Source: Hymenobacter actinosclerus | Lineage (GTDB): Bacteria > Bacteroidota > Bacteroidia > Cytophagales > Hymenobacteraceae | Length of the DNA: 64,000 nt | Reading direction: 5' to 3' | Assembly (NCBI RefSeq): GCF_900111515.1 | Contig: NZ_FOHS01000001.1 | Location: 1,309,419 to 1,373,418, forward strand | Shown: positions 49,620-59,294 of the stretch, one piece after another | Position numbering within the stretch: position 1 is the first letter of the stretch | How the letters are laid out: each line of letters starts with the position of its first letter | Notes under the pieces: model-generated | Seen by the model: only the letters and a program-made list of their open reading frames with translations | What the model was told of the DNA's origin: nothing | Databases searched by the model: none | Program-made: the position numbers and the translations under genes

Positions 49620-49952
49620 TCATCGCAGGCGGCTGCCGTTGGGCAGGGGGGCGGCCAGCGTGGCCAGCACAATGTGGCCGGCTGCATCGGGGGCGCCGGT
49701 AACCAGTACCTCCGAGCGCAACGGCCCGATTTGCTTGGGCGGGAAGTTCACTACGCACAGCACCTGCCGGCCCGGCAGGTCGGCCACCCGGTAGTGGTGC
49801 GTAATCTGGGCGCTGGACTTGCGCAGGCCGATTTCCGGCCCCAGATCAATCAGCAGCCGGTAGGCCGGCTGCCGCGCCTCCGGAAACTCGTGCGCCTCTA
49901 CAATGGTACCCACGCGCATATCGACGCGCTCGAACTCCTCCCAGGTTAGCAT
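49620..49952 (-). CDS. csaA: tRNA-binding protein CsaA
   Basis: The 110-residue protein starts at [20 protein letters not shown]. It is a single OB-fold tRNA-binding domain related to the C-terminus of Met-tRNA synthetase: [40 protein letters not shown] and [10 protein letters not shown]. Length is exactly that of CsaA, which has chaperone activity and binds tRNA. It lies far from the tRNA-mimic array (35 kb). Confidence 0.93.
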   Translation of the reverse strand: MLTWEEFERVDMRVGTIVEAHEFPEARQPAYRLLIDLGPEIGLRKSSAQITHHYRVADLPGRQVLCVVNFPPKQIGPLRSEVLVTGAPDAAGHIVLATLAAPLPNGSRLR

Positions 49953-50082
49953 AAGGTGAAATGGTGAGATGGTGAAATAGTGAGTTTGACGTTTTGTGGG
50001 CCTGAAGCCCTGACGGCATGCATGGCGCAATCAGGGCCCAAGAACGGTAAACTCACCATTTCACCACCTCACCATCTCACCT
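49953..50082. repeat. AAGGTGAAATGGTGAGATGG inverted repeat
   Basis: AAGGTGAAATGGTGAGATGG and following bases pair with CCACCTCACCATCTCACCTT. An inner GGGCC(T/C) pair flanks ACGGCATGCATGG. It fills the gap between csaA and the DUF922 gene. Confidence 0.83.
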
Positions 50083-50624
50083 TATTCGGCAAAGGCGGTG
50101 AGCTGTTCCAGGCGGAGGCGGGTTTTCTGCTCCCACTCGGCTTGCTTGGGGGCGTTGAGGCCGTGGTTGGTTTCCTGGTCGTAGCGGGCTTCATCGCGCT
50201 GCCACGCCAGAAAGGCCACTTTGGTGATGTTGTTGAAGGCCGGCTGCAGGTGCAGGCAATCGAACTTGATCAGGCTCAGCTTCTGGCGCAGCAGCCGGGC
50301 GTGCACCTCCGTCAGGTCGAAGTGCAGCTGCTCGTGGCGCAGCAGCGTTGGCGCGGCCTGGGCCGCGTTGCGTACCCACGACTCGGAGGGCGCAAACGTG
50401 GCCTGCACCTTGCCCGAAAAGTGGAAATCGAGGCAGCCAATAGTGGCATCGATGGTCGAAGAAGTGAGGGCCGCCAGCCGGTCGGTGTTGGGGCGGGCCC
50501 GGAAGTCGGCCCAACTGAGTGGCCGGTCGGCGCTCCAGACAATTTTGGGCGCGGCGGGAGTAACCTGGGCCGGTTGGGCGGGCAGCAGCAGGCTCAGGAG
50601 CCAGAAGGGAGCAGTGAAGAGCAT
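50082..50624 (-). CDS. DUF922 secreted putative metalloprotease
   Basis: The 180-residue protein has a signal (LLSLLLPAQPAQV). It has the DUF922 entry WSADRPLSWADFRARPN and the possible zinc motif LLRHEQLHFDLTEVHARLL (HExxH). HKP-type later residues are in YDQETNHGLNAPKQAEWEQK. DUF922 is a predicted zinc peptidase family of Bacteroidota. Substrate unknown. Confidence 0.85.
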   Translation of the reverse strand: MLFTAPFWLLSLLLPAQPAQVTPAAPKIVWSADRPLSWADFRARPNTDRLAALTSSTIDATIGCLDFHFSGKVQATFAPSESWVRNAAQAAPTLLRHEQLHFDLTEVHARLLRQKLSLIKFDCLHLQPAFNNITKVAFLAWQRDEARYDQETNHGLNAPKQAEWEQKTRLRLEQLTAFAE

Positions 50625-50686
50625 ATTCTTTGAGCTATTAGCTTATAGCTGTTCGCTGGCAGCTTTCGTTCATTTTGCGCCAACCG

Positions 50687-52069
50687 CTAACGTGTGGCCA
50701 GGGTAGATTCGGGCCGGGGAGTGGCCCCGGCGGCGGCCAGCAGGGGGCGGCGGTAAAAGCGCAGCAGCAGCAGCCCGGCCACCAGCGTCAGGCCCGTGAG
50801 CAGCCCCAGCCAGACGCCCACGGCGCCCCATTGCAGCTTGAAGCCCAGGACGTAGCCCAGCGGCAGTGCAATTACCCAGTACGCCAACAGCGCCACCACC
50901 GAGGGCACTTTCACGTCTTCGAGGCCCCGCAGCGCGCCCAGCCCCACCACCTGCAGGCCGTCGGAAACCTGGAAGGCGGCGGCAATCAGCAGCAGGGTGG
51001 CGGCCTGGGCCACCACGGCGGGGTCGTTGTTGTAGTAGTAAGGCAAATAGTTGCGCACCAGCACCAGAATCAGGCCCATCAGGCTCATGAAGGTAAGCGT
51101 GAGCAGGTAGGCCATCAGGCCGGCCTGCCGGGCCCGGGGCCCATCGTGCGCCCCGAAAAACTTGCCCACCCGGATGGTGGCGGCCGCCCCGATGCCGCTG
51201 GCGGCCATGTAGGTAACCGAGGCCACGTTAATGGCAATCTGGTGGGCGGCCAGCTGCGTGGCTCCGAGCCAGCCAATCATGATGGCCGAGAAGCTGAAAG
51301 CGCCCATTTCAAACGTCATCTGCACGCCAATGGGCGCGCCCAGGCCCAGCAGGCGGCGCAGGCCGGAGGCGTCGGGCCGCAGGTTGGCCTGGGCCGCCTC
51401 GCGGTAGGGCCGCAGCCGGGCAGCCCGCAGCACGTACCAGGCCATCAGAATAGCCATCAGCACGCGAGCCACCAGCGTGGCCCAGGCGGCGCCCATCATG
51501 CCCAAATGCGGCATGCCCAGCTTGCCAAACACCAGCCCGTAGCAGAGCACGGCATTCACTACGTTGGCCTGAATCGAGAGCGACATGGCCTGCCGGGTGA
51601 GGCCCAGGCCCTCGGCAAACTGCTTGAAGCCCTGGAAAATCATCAGCGGGAAAAACGACAGAAACAGCACTTTCACCCAGGGCGAAGCCAGTAGCACCAC
51701 TGCTGCGGGCTGGCCCAGGTGGGGCAGCAGCGCCGGCACCAGAAAGCCCAGCGCGGCCAGCAGCAGGCCGGCCCCGGCGCTCAGCCACACGCCGTTCACG
51801 AGCAGGCGGCCGTTGGCCGCCACGTCCTGGCGGCCGTCGGCGGCGGCTACCAGCGGCGTAATGCCCATCGTCAGGCCCAGGCCCAGCACCATCACCACGG
51901 TGCTCACGCTCACGGCCAGCGACACGGCCGCCAGCGGAATCTTGCCCGTCTGGCCCACCACCGTGCTGTCCACTACGTTTACCAGTACGTGTCCCAACTG
52001 GCTGAGCACTACCGGGTAAGCCAGGCTGAGCGTGGGGTTGAGATGAGAACGAAAGGTAGCAGGAAGCAT
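50687..52069 (-). CDS. MATE-family efflux transporter
   Basis: The 460-residue protein has 12 membrane helices in two homologous halves. It shows YPVVLSQLGHVLVNVVDSTV (helix 1 with the Gln-Leu and Val-Asp features), GLTMGITPLVAAADGRQDVA and the second-half counterpart GAPIGVQMTFEMGAFSFSAI. Such NorM-type pumps exchange Na+ or H+ for drugs. Start at 52069 because upstream residues are not conserved-like. Confidence 0.9.
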   Translation of the reverse strand: MLPATFRSHLNPTLSLAYPVVLSQLGHVLVNVVDSTVVGQTGKIPLAAVSLAVSVSTVVMVLGLGLTMGITPLVAAADGRQDVAANGRLLVNGVWLSAGAGLLLAALGFLVPALLPHLGQPAAVVLLASPWVKVLFLSFFPLMIFQGFKQFAEGLGLTRQAMSLSIQANVVNAVLCYGLVFGKLGMPHLGMMGAAWATLVARVLMAILMAWYVLRAARLRPYREAAQANLRPDASGLRRLLGLGAPIGVQMTFEMGAFSFSAIMIGWLGATQLAAHQIAINVASVTYMAASGIGAAATIRVGKFFGAHDGPRARQAGLMAYLLTLTFMSLMGLILVLVRNYLPYYYNNDPAVVAQAATLLLIAAAFQVSDGLQVVGLGALRGLEDVKVPSVVALLAYWVIALPLGYVLGFKLQWGAVGVWLGLLTGLTLVAGLLLLRFYRRPLLAAAGATPRPESTLATR

Positions 52070-52150
52070 GACAGGATAGCAAAAGGAGCCGCAAAGGTAC
52101 GGCTTTGCCAAGGGCAAAATGGGGAATTGGTGCGCGTGCGCCCTGGCAGC

Positions 52151-52183
52151 CCTGTCATCCTGAGCGGAGCGAAGGATGACAGG
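52151..52183. repeat. Minimal GTCATCCTGAGC hairpin
   Basis: CCTGTCATCC and GGATGACAGG close over TGAGCGGAGCGAA. This shows the family core reduced to one short hairpin. Confidence 0.8.
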
Positions 52184-52225
52184 AGGATTTTAAACTTCAA
52201 CTACCCATTTGCCCAACTCCCCAAC

Positions 52226-53326
52226 TCACCGCAGTACTCCGGCCAGCCGCTCGCATGCCGTTGCCAGGTCGGATTCCGGAACGGCGTAGGACAGGCGGGC
52301 GAAACCGGGCGCGTGGCAGCCGGCGCCGTCGACCACCGCTACGCCGGCCGTGCACAGGCGGGCTACCAGCTCGGCCGAGGCCGGTGCGGGCGCCAGGCCG
52401 GGGCACAGGTGGGCGCGCAGGTCGGGGAAGGCGTAGTAGGTGCCGGTGGGGGCGGCCGGCGGCCCGATGGCCGGCAGGGTCTCCAGGAAATCGAGCAGGT
52501 AGCTGCGGGTGGGCCGCAGCTGGGCCAGCAGGCGGGCGGCCACCTCGGGCGCGGCCTCGGTTACGGCCAGCGCCGCGGCCTGCAGGGGTGCGGGCACGGC
52601 GGCCCCGGTAGCGTGCTGGCGGGCCGCGCAGGCCGCCGCTATTTCGGCCGGCGCCACCAGGTAGCCCAGCCCCCAGCCAATAAGCGCCAGCGACTTGCTG
52701 AACCCGTTCACTACCAGATGACGGCCGTGCGGGTCGGGAAAATCGAGCAGCGAAACCGGCGGCTCAGGCTCAAAATGAATGAGGTCGTAAATCTCGTCGC
52801 TGAGCAGGTAGAGGTCGGGGAAGTCGGCGGCCACGCGCAGCCAGCTGGCCAGCTCGGCCCGGTTGTAGCGCCGGCCGGTGGGGTTGTTGGGGTTGGAGAA
52901 CAGCAGCACCCGCGTACGAGCGCCCGATAGCGCCGCCCGCAGTTGCTCGGGTGGCAGGGCGTAGTTGTCGGCGGCACTGAGCGGCAGGGTGCGGAGCGTG
53001 CCACCGGCGCGGGCTATCAACTCATCGAACCCAAACCAGCTGGGGGTGGGCAGCAGCACTTCGTCGCCGGGGCGGAGCACGGTTTGCAGCAGCGCAAACA
53101 GGGCGGCCTTGGCGCCGGGCGTAATTACGACGTTGGCCGGGCCCAGCGGGGCCGCAGCCGCCGGTGCAGCGCTCCGGCCGGCCAGCGCCGCCCGGAGCGG
53201 CTCGGAGCCGGCGGCCGGCAGCACCGCCAGCGGGGAAGCCCGCAGGGCCCGGGCGGCCGCGGCGGTTGCCTCGGCGGGCACCGCAAAATTGCCGTAGCCC
53301 GAAGCCAGGGAAACAGGTTGGGTCAT
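52226..53326 (-). CDS. PLP-dependent class I/II aminotransferase
   Basis: The 366-residue protein starts MTQPVSLASGYGNFAVPAEA. Fold type I marks are NVVITPGAKAALFALLQTVL, LLFSNPNNPTGRRYNRAELA, SDEIYDLIHFE and the Schiff-base Lys in VNGFSKSLALIGWGLGYL. Arg near the C-terminus (FARLSYAVPE) binds substrate carboxylate. It lies 52 nt after egtD on the same strand as egtB and egtD, so it may be part of that operon. Whether it acts as a C-S lyase or plain aminotransferase is not clear. Confidence 0.87.
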   Translation of the reverse strand: MTQPVSLASGYGNFAVPAEATAAAARALRASPLAVLPAAGSEPLRAALAGRSAAPAAAAPLGPANVVITPGAKAALFALLQTVLRPGDEVLLPTPSWFGFDELIARAGGTLRTLPLSAADNYALPPEQLRAALSGARTRVLLFSNPNNPTGRRYNRAELASWLRVAADFPDLYLLSDEIYDLIHFEPEPPVSLLDFPDPHGRHLVVNGFSKSLALIGWGLGYLVAPAEIAAACAARQHATGAAVPAPLQAAALAVTEAAPEVAARLLAQLRPTRSYLLDFLETLPAIGPPAAPTGTYYAFPDLRAHLCPGLAPAPASAELVARLCTAGVAVVDGAGCHAPGFARLSYAVPESDLATACERLAGVLR

Positions 53327-53378
53327 AAACAAGAAGGAGGAATCGGCCCCCGAACGGGCCGCACTGCGCAACTGATTT

Positions 53379-54413
53379 TTACTGCACCTTCTGGCCGTCT
53401 TGCCGGCGTAGCAGCACGTCGGCAAAATAGTCCTGCTCGTCGGTGAAGAACTCGGCCACCTGCAGGCCCGTTTCCCGGGCAATGGTTTCGATGCCGGGCC
53501 GGGTGAATTTGTAGGAGTTCTCGGTATGGATCATCTCCCAGGCCCGGAAATCGACCGACCAGCCGGGCTCGGCGAAGTGCACCGTTTGGGCGCAGGTGCT
53601 GGCCAGAAACGAGCGTACGGCCCCGCTGAGCGGGTCGTAGTCGGTGTAGTGCTGCCAGTTGGCCAGGTCGAAATCGGCCCCCAGCTCGCGGTTGAGGCGG
53701 CGCAGCAGGTTGTAGTTGAAGGCGGCCGTTACGCCCTGGCTGTCGTCGTAGGCATTGCGAATCAGGCGCGGGTCTTTCTGCAGATCGAAGCCGATGAGCA
53801 GCCGGTCGTCGGAGGTGAGCGGGCGGGCGAGGCTGCGCAGAAACTGGTGGCGCTCCTCGGGGCTGAAGTTGCCGATGTTGGAGCCCAGAAACAGTACCGC
53901 TTTGCGGCCGGGCCGGGCCGCCATCAGCCCGAGCGCGTCGGCGTAATCGGCCACCACGGGCTCCACGCGCAGCTCGGGCAGCTCGGCCTGCAGGCTGCGG
54001 GTTAGCCCCTGCAGCGCCGCCGCCGAAATATCGACCGGAACGTAGGTGAAATCAGCCCCTTCGGCCAGCAGCTCGCGCAGCAGGATTTTGGTTTTCAGTC
54101 CGTCGCCGGCGCCCAGTTCCAGCAGGAAAAAGGGCTCGGCCGGGTTTTGGGGGCGCAGGGCCCGCGCCATGGCCGCACGGTGGCGGTTGAGCAGCGCAAA
54201 CTCGGTGCGGGTAGGGTAATACTCCGGCAGGGCCATAATCTGCTGGAAGAGCCGGCTGCCCTCATCGTCGTAGAAAAACATCGACGACAGCGCCTTGAAC
54301 GGCCGCGCCAGCCCCTCGCGGACGTGCTCCTGCAGCAGCAGATTAGGGTCGGCGGCAGCGGGTATTGGGGCAGAAGCCGGCTCGGCGGCTGAAACAGTAC
54401 TATCGTGGGGCAT
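53379..54413 (-). CDS. egtD: L-histidine N-alpha-methyltransferase EgtD
   Basis: Trimethylates histidine to hercynine with SAM in ergothioneine synthesis. The 344-residue protein has the EgtD landmarks: LSSMFFYDDEGSRLFQQIMA, LPEYYPTRTEFALL, the SAM loop LLELGAGDGLKTKILL and FLGSNIGNFSPEE. MIHTENSYKF near residue 305 contacts histidine. Length is typical. The ATG at 54413 follows an AT-rich gap. It lies downstream of egtB on the same strand. Confidence 0.95.
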   Translation of the reverse strand: MPHDSTVSAAEPASAPIPAAADPNLLLQEHVREGLARPFKALSSMFFYDDEGSRLFQQIMALPEYYPTRTEFALLNRHRAAMARALRPQNPAEPFFLLELGAGDGLKTKILLRELLAEGADFTYVPVDISAAALQGLTRSLQAELPELRVEPVVADYADALGLMAARPGRKAVLFLGSNIGNFSPEERHQFLRSLARPLTSDDRLLIGFDLQKDPRLIRNAYDDSQGVTAAFNYNLLRRLNRELGADFDLANWQHYTDYDPLSGAVRSFLASTCAQTVHFAEPGWSVDFRAWEMIHTENSYKFTRPGIETIARETGLQVAEFFTDEQDYFADVLLRRQDGQKVQ

Positions 54414-54636
54414 AAAGTTTTGTATTTGAGCTGTCGATTAGTAGCTGACAGCTTTCCTGTTTTCGCTAACCGCAAACCGAACTGGCAGGTTAGGTTTGAA
54501 TGCAACAAAGGCTATTCGGAACGCAAGCACGAACCTGGCGTGAACTCATTCAACGGCTGTTCTGGCAGGTGCCGACGAGATTCTTCCCTGCACTCCAAAT
54601 AGCTTGGGCATTTCACCTTACCCCGCCAGCTAAGCG

Positions 54637-55998
54637 CTAACGCGCTAGGCGGATGCCGGTGAACTGCCAGCGTTTGTCGGCGTGGAAGAAGTTGCGGTAG
54701 GTGAGGCGGATGTGGCTTTCGGGCGTGGCGCAGGAGCCGCCGCGCAGTACCAGTTGGTTGATCATGAACTTGCCGTTGTATTCGCCCAACGCGCCGGCCG
54801 CTTTCTGGTAGCCGGGGTAGGGGTGGTAGGCCGAATACGTCCATTCCCAGGCGTCGCCGAGCAGCTGGTGGCACTGGTCGGGTGAGGCATCGGGCGGCAG
54901 GGGCTGCGGGTCGAAGAGGCTGCTTTCCAGGAAGGTGCCGGCCGTCGGGGCGGCCCCAAACTGGCGGGCCGCAATTTCCCACTCCTGCTCGGTGGGCAGG
55001 CGGCAGCCCCGCCACTGGGCGTAGGCATCGGCCTCGTAAAAGCTCACGTGGGTAACCGGCGCGGCCGGGTTTACGGGTTGCAGGCCGTGGTGCGTAAAGC
55101 GCCACCACTGCCCGTCGCGCTCCACCCAGTAGAGCGGCGCCTGCCAGCCCTGCTGCTGCACCAGGTCCCAGCCCTCGCCCAGCCAGTAGCGGAAATCGTG
55201 GTAGCCGCCGGCCGCCATAAACTCCAGGTATTCGGCGTTGGTTACCAGCCGGTTCTGCAGCTCGAAATCGGCCACGTAGGTGTCGTGCGGGGCCAGCTCG
55301 TTATCAAAGCAGAAGCCTTCGCCCTCGAAGCCAATGCGGTGCACGCCGCCGGCCACCGGCAGCCAGGCTGCCGGCGGCGGTGCTGGAGAGTCGGAAGTTG
55401 AAAATGAAGCGCTTTCGCTCCCGGATTGCTTCTTGTTTCCAGCGTTTACTTTTTCGCTCAAGTAAGCCGGGGCCAGCGGGCTGGTGCTGAGGATGTACTT
55501 GATGTCGGTGGCCAGCAGCTCCTGGTGCTGCTGCTCGTGTTGCAGGCCCAGCTCGAACACCTCCCAGAAAGCGGGCGGCAGCGTATCGGCCTGCTGGGCC
55601 AGAAGCTGCTGCATGGCCGCATCTACGGCCTGGCGGTAGGCATACACATCGGCCAGGGGCGGGCGCGAGAGGGTGCCGCGGTCGGCCCGGTTCACGCGCG
55701 AGCCCAGCGAGTTGTAGTACGAATTGAACAGGAAGGCGTAATCGGGATGAAAAACCTGGTAGCCGGGCTGGTATTCGCGCAGCAGAAAGGTTTCCCAGAA
55801 CCAGGTGGTGTGCGCCAGGTGCCACTTGGGCGGGCTCACATCGAGCATGGGCTGCACCACGGTGTCTTCGGGCAGCAGGGGCTGGCACAGGGCTGCCGAC
55901 TGCGTCCGGACGGCCGCGAACCGGGCGCCGGGAGTGAGGCGGGCCGCCGGCGCCGATTGGAGAGACGGAGTGGGGGCGGAGGCGAGGGAAATGGACAT
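54637..55998 (-). CDS. egtB: Ergothioneine sulfoxide synthase EgtB
   Basis: The 453-residue iron enzyme joins a thiol donor to hercynine. The N-terminal DinB-like domain has iron ligands in HTTWFWETFLL and HEQQHQELL. The C-terminal FGE-sulfatase domain has PVTHVSFYEADAYAQWRGCR, RLPTEQEWE, GDAWEWTYSAYHPYPGY and GGSCATP...YRNFFHADKRW. An insert near residues 190-215 (GNKKQSGSESASFSTSDSPA) is low-complexity and not typical. It heads an egtB-egtD-aminotransferase set. EgtC and EgtA are absent, as in one-thiol pathways that use cysteine. Confidence 0.95.
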   Translation of the reverse strand: MSISLASAPTPSLQSAPAARLTPGARFAAVRTQSAALCQPLLPEDTVVQPMLDVSPPKWHLAHTTWFWETFLLREYQPGYQVFHPDYAFLFNSYYNSLGSRVNRADRGTLSRPPLADVYAYRQAVDAAMQQLLAQQADTLPPAFWEVFELGLQHEQQHQELLATDIKYILSTSPLAPAYLSEKVNAGNKKQSGSESASFSTSDSPAPPPAAWLPVAGGVHRIGFEGEGFCFDNELAPHDTYVADFELQNRLVTNAEYLEFMAAGGYHDFRYWLGEGWDLVQQQGWQAPLYWVERDGQWWRFTHHGLQPVNPAAPVTHVSFYEADAYAQWRGCRLPTEQEWEIAARQFGAAPTAGTFLESSLFDPQPLPPDASPDQCHQLLGDAWEWTYSAYHPYPGYQKAAGALGEYNGKFMINQLVLRGGSCATPESHIRLTYRNFFHADKRWQFTGIRLAR

Positions 55999-56098
55999 CT
56001 GCAGAAAGGGGTTGGAAGCGGAGGCTATTGCTAAACGTGAAACGGGCCGAGTAGTTTATTCGCGCCGCCGGCCGGCGGGGGCGGTCCGGGTTTACCGA

Positions 56099-56126
56099 AG
56101 CTGCTCCGTAATTATACGGAGCAGCT
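56099..56126. promoter_or_regulatory. Perfect palindrome between egtB and the KGG gene
   Basis: AGCTGCTCCGTA and TACGGAGCAGCT are separated by ATTA. It lies about 100 nt before the egtB start and 175 nt before the KGG gene, in a gap (55999-56300) with no other feature. It could be an operator or an RNA hairpin. Confidence 0.6.
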
Positions 56127-56300
56127 CGTCCGTAAAAAGTGGTATTTTACTGAAATAGCCCGGTTAAATGCTTAAATACAAGGTCAAAGCACCGCATCGA
56201 CCGTAATAGCTCAACAAGTATTCGGAGTTGCTTTCCTGCCTGACTTACTTGGCCTATTCTGCATTTCGCAACCTGCCCACCTCTATTCTTTCCTGTGCTT

Positions 56301-56594
56301 ATGAACGCCACCCCCACCACCCGAACCACTGCAACTGCCAAAGCCACCGGCACTACTGCCGTTGCACCCAAAGCTGCCGCCGATAAAACCGTAACCAAGC
56401 GCCCCCGTGGCTTTGCCGCCATGGACCCCGCTACCCAGCGCCGCATTGCCAGCGAAGGCGGCCGCGCCTCGCACCAGAGTGGCCGCGGCCACCGCTTCAC
56501 CTCCGAGGAGGCCCGCGCTGCCGGCCGCAAGGGCGGCCAGGCCACCCGCAGCACCGCCACCAGCAAAACCGCCGCCAGCAAAACCGCCGAATAG
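56301..56594 (+). CDS. KGG-motif stress protein
   Basis: The 97-residue protein has a Thr/Ala/Lys-rich tail, then the KGG domain: FAAMDPATQRRIASEGGRAS, GRGHRFTSEEARAAGRKGGQ. The tail after it is again Ala/Thr/Lys-rich. KGG (YciG-like) proteins are induced by general stress. Low-complexity basic ends suggest nucleic-acid binding. The gene is divergent from egtB. Confidence 0.85.
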   Translation: MNATPTTRTTATAKATGTTAVAPKAAADKTVTKRPRGFAAMDPATQRRIASEGGRASHQSGRGHRFTSEEARAAGRKGGQATRSTATSKTAASKTAE

Positions 56595-56727
56595 CCGCTC
56601 CCCGGCTTCGGCTACCAACGCCGCCTTCCGTCCGGACTTTCCGGGCCGAAGGCGGCGTTGGTGTTGGTAGCCGGGTTGTATATTGCCCGAAACCCGCCGC
56701 TGCGGGCTGTTCTCTGTCTTTGCCGCC

Positions 56728-57798
56728 ATGCTTCAGCTTCACTCCGTCAGTCGCGCCCTGCGTTTCAACTTTCCGGCCCGCACCTCGCGTGGGGCCCTCA
56801 CCGAGCACCTGGCCCACTACCTGCTGCTCTCCGACACGGCCTCGCCCGAGCGCGCCGGCTGGGGCGAGGCCGCCCCGCTGGCCGGCCTCAGCCCCGACCA
56901 CGGCCCCGACTTTGCGGCCACGCTGGCCGGTTTCGTGCGCGAGTTCAACCACCGCCAGCTGCGCGAGCTGCTGCCCCAGGAAGCGGCCGAATTAGTAGGG
57001 CCCGAGTGGCCGGCGCTGCGCTTCGCCCTCGAAACCGCCGCCCTCGACTACCAGCACGGCGGCCGCCGCCAGCTCTACAACAACGCCTTCAGCCGGGGCG
57101 AGGCCGGCCTGCCCATCAACGGGCTGGTGTGGATGGGCGACGCCGCTTTTATGCGCGAGCAGATTGAAGCCAAGCTGGCGGCCGGTTTCGACTGCCTGAA
57201 GCTGAAAATAGGCAGCCTCGATTTCGCTACCGAACTGCGCATTCTGGCCGATATCCGGGCGCAGGCGGGCCCCGACCGCCTCACGTTGCGCGTCGATGCC
57301 AACGGCGCCTTCGCCCCGGCCGATGCCCTGGGCAAGCTGGAGCAGCTGGCCCGTTTCGAGCTGCATTCCATCGAGCAGCCTATTGCGGCCGGGCAGTGGG
57401 CGGCGCTGGCCGAAGTCTGCCGGCACTCGCCCGTGCCGGTAGCCCTCGATGAGGAGCTGATTGGCCTGACCGACCCCGCCCGCCAGACCGGGCTGCTGGA
57501 GCTGGTGCGCCCGGCCTACCTCGTGCTTAAGCCCACGCTGCTGGGCGGGCTGGGCGCCAGCCAGCACTGGGCCGCGCTGGCCGACGGCCACGGCATCGGC
57601 TGGTGGCTGACGTCGGCGCTGGAGTCGAACGTGGGCCTGAACGCCATTAGCCAGCTGGCCGGTACGGTGGCGCGGCCGGGCTTTCCGCAGGGCCTGGGCA
57701 CGGGCCAGCTCTACCACAACAACCTGGCGGCTCCGCTCAGCATTCGGGCCGGGCAGCTACACTACAACCCCGCCGGCACCTGGGAAGCGCCGGGGTAG
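56728..57798 (+). CDS. menC: o-Succinylbenzoate synthase-like enolase-superfamily enzyme
   Basis: The 356-residue protein has an N-terminal cap and a barrel with LKLKIGSLDFATELRILADI (acid/base Lys), LRVDANGAFAPADAL, HSIEQPIAAGQW and VPVALDEELIG (three acidic metal ligands), plus VLKPTLLGGL with the second catalytic Lys. This matches MenC of menaquinone synthesis. No other men gene is adjacent, so a dipeptide epimerase relative cannot be fully excluded. Confidence 0.82.
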   Translation: MLQLHSVSRALRFNFPARTSRGALTEHLAHYLLLSDTASPERAGWGEAAPLAGLSPDHGPDFAATLAGFVREFNHRQLRELLPQEAAELVGPEWPALRFALETAALDYQHGGRRQLYNNAFSRGEAGLPINGLVWMGDAAFMREQIEAKLAAGFDCLKLKIGSLDFATELRILADIRAQAGPDRLTLRVDANGAFAPADALGKLEQLARFELHSIEQPIAAGQWAALAEVCRHSPVPVALDEELIGLTDPARQTGLLELVRPAYLVLKPTLLGGLGASQHWAALADGHGIGWWLTSALESNVGLNAISQLAGTVARPGFPQGLGTGQLYHNNLAAPLSIRAGQLHYNPAGTWEAPG

Positions 57799-57869
57799 CG
57801 GCGGGCAGTGGTGCGGTTGTGCTTCGTGCCTAATTTTAAGTACCTTACCCGGGACGTTTTTTTCCGGGT

Positions 57870-59174
57870 ATGCCGCTGCGAACTGAGACCTTATTGCGGG
57901 CGTGTAACCAACGCTGGCTGCGGCGGCTTAGCCGGTGGCTGTTGCTGTGGCTAGGGCTGGCCGGGCCCGTACTGCCGGGGCATGGGCAGGCAGACGGGCC
58001 GGTTTTCCGGCTGTTGAGGCCCCGTGCCCGCCAGGCCAGCGTACCCTTCTCGCTCCAGCGCAACCTGATTGTGGTGGAGGTGCGGCTTAACGGGCGGGGC
58101 CCGTATAATTTTCTGCTCGATACCGGTCTGGCCAGCTCGCTTATCACCGACCCCGATGTGGGCCGCGAGCTGCAGCTGCCCACCACCGACCGGTTCCTGG
58201 TGTCGGGCGCCGGCGAAGAAAGTGCTTTGGAAGCCTACCGGGTACCGGCCGTATCTGTGGCGCTGGACGGGCAGGTGGGGGCGGCCCGGGCCTCGTTTCT
58301 GATGCTTTCCGACGACGTGCTCAATATTTCGGGCTACGTGGGCCTGCCCGTGCACGGCCTGCTCGGCGCCGATGTATTCCGCCATCTGGTGGTGAAGATT
58401 GACGCCGAGCAGCAGCAGCTCGTCTTCCGCTCCCCCGCCCACTTTCGTGCGCCGTTTGGCCGCCGCTGGGCAATCATCCCCCTCGAATTCGACGGTGCCA
58501 AGGCCTACCTGAATCTGCCCGTGCAGCTTTCCGACTCGCTGCAGCTGCCCCTGCGGCTGGTGCTCGATACCGGCGCGGGCCACGCCCTGTCGCTCGAAAC
58601 CACCTCCGACCCGCGCCTGCGCCTGCCCCCGCAGCACCTGCGCACCCAACTCGGGCGCGGCCTCAACGGCACCATCAACGGGTTTCTGGGCCGGGTGCCG
58701 GCCCTGCAGCTGGGCCGCTACCGCGTCGGCAACCTGCTCACGTCTTACCCCGACTCGTCGGATGTGGCCGGGCGGGCCGAAACGTTTCGCAACGGCAACC
58801 TGGGCTTCGAGCTGCTCAAACGCTTCACCACCATCATCGACTACCCCCACAACCGGCTGCTGCTGCGCCCCAACAGCAAGTTCCGCGACCCGTTCGAGCA
58901 CGACATGTGCGGCTTCGATTTGCTGGCCTTCGGGTCTGAGTACCGGCGCTACCGGCTGCTGCGCATCGAGTCCGGCGGCCCCGCCGACAAGGCCGGGCTG
59001 CTGGCGGGCGACGAAATCATATCCATTAACCTGATTCCGGCCGAGTTCTTTTCGCTCACCGACATCAGCCGGATGCTGCACTCGGCCGATGGCCGCCTGC
59101 TGCTGTTTGTGGTGCGCCGCGCCGGCACCGACGAACTGGTTTCGGCCCGCGTGCGCCTGACCCGCCAGATTTGA
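57870..59174 (+). CDS. Retropepsin-like aspartyl protease with PDZ domain
   Basis: The 434-residue protein has a signal/anchor (LLLWLGLAGPVLPGHGQ). It has two aspartyl protease half-sites, YNFLLDTGLASSLIT and LRLVLDTGAGHALSLETTS, both with DTG. A C-terminal PDZ domain follows (IESGGPADKAGLLAGDEIIS). This architecture is common in Bacteroidota envelope proteins. It probably cleaves periplasmic peptides. Confidence 0.88.
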   Translation: MPLRTETLLRACNQRWLRRLSRWLLLWLGLAGPVLPGHGQADGPVFRLLRPRARQASVPFSLQRNLIVVEVRLNGRGPYNFLLDTGLASSLITDPDVGRELQLPTTDRFLVSGAGEESALEAYRVPAVSVALDGQVGAARASFLMLSDDVLNISGYVGLPVHGLLGADVFRHLVVKIDAEQQQLVFRSPAHFRAPFGRRWAIIPLEFDGAKAYLNLPVQLSDSLQLPLRLVLDTGAGHALSLETTSDPRLRLPPQHLRTQLGRGLNGTINGFLGRVPALQLGRYRVGNLLTSYPDSSDVAGRAETFRNGNLGFELLKRFTTIIDYPHNRLLLRPNSKFRDPFEHDMCGFDLLAFGSEYRRYRLLRIESGGPADKAGLLAGDEIISINLIPAEFFSLTDISRMLHSADGRLLLFVVRRAGTDELVSARVRLTRQI

Positions 59175-59294
59175 GCCCGGCCGGCCGGCTGGTTCGGGCC
59201 TGGGCCGTTTTTTTTTGCCGCGCCCGGCCCGGCGGCGCAACTCGGGGGCGGCTAAAATCAGTACATTGGAAACCCGACCGTTCTCCCGCCCTTT

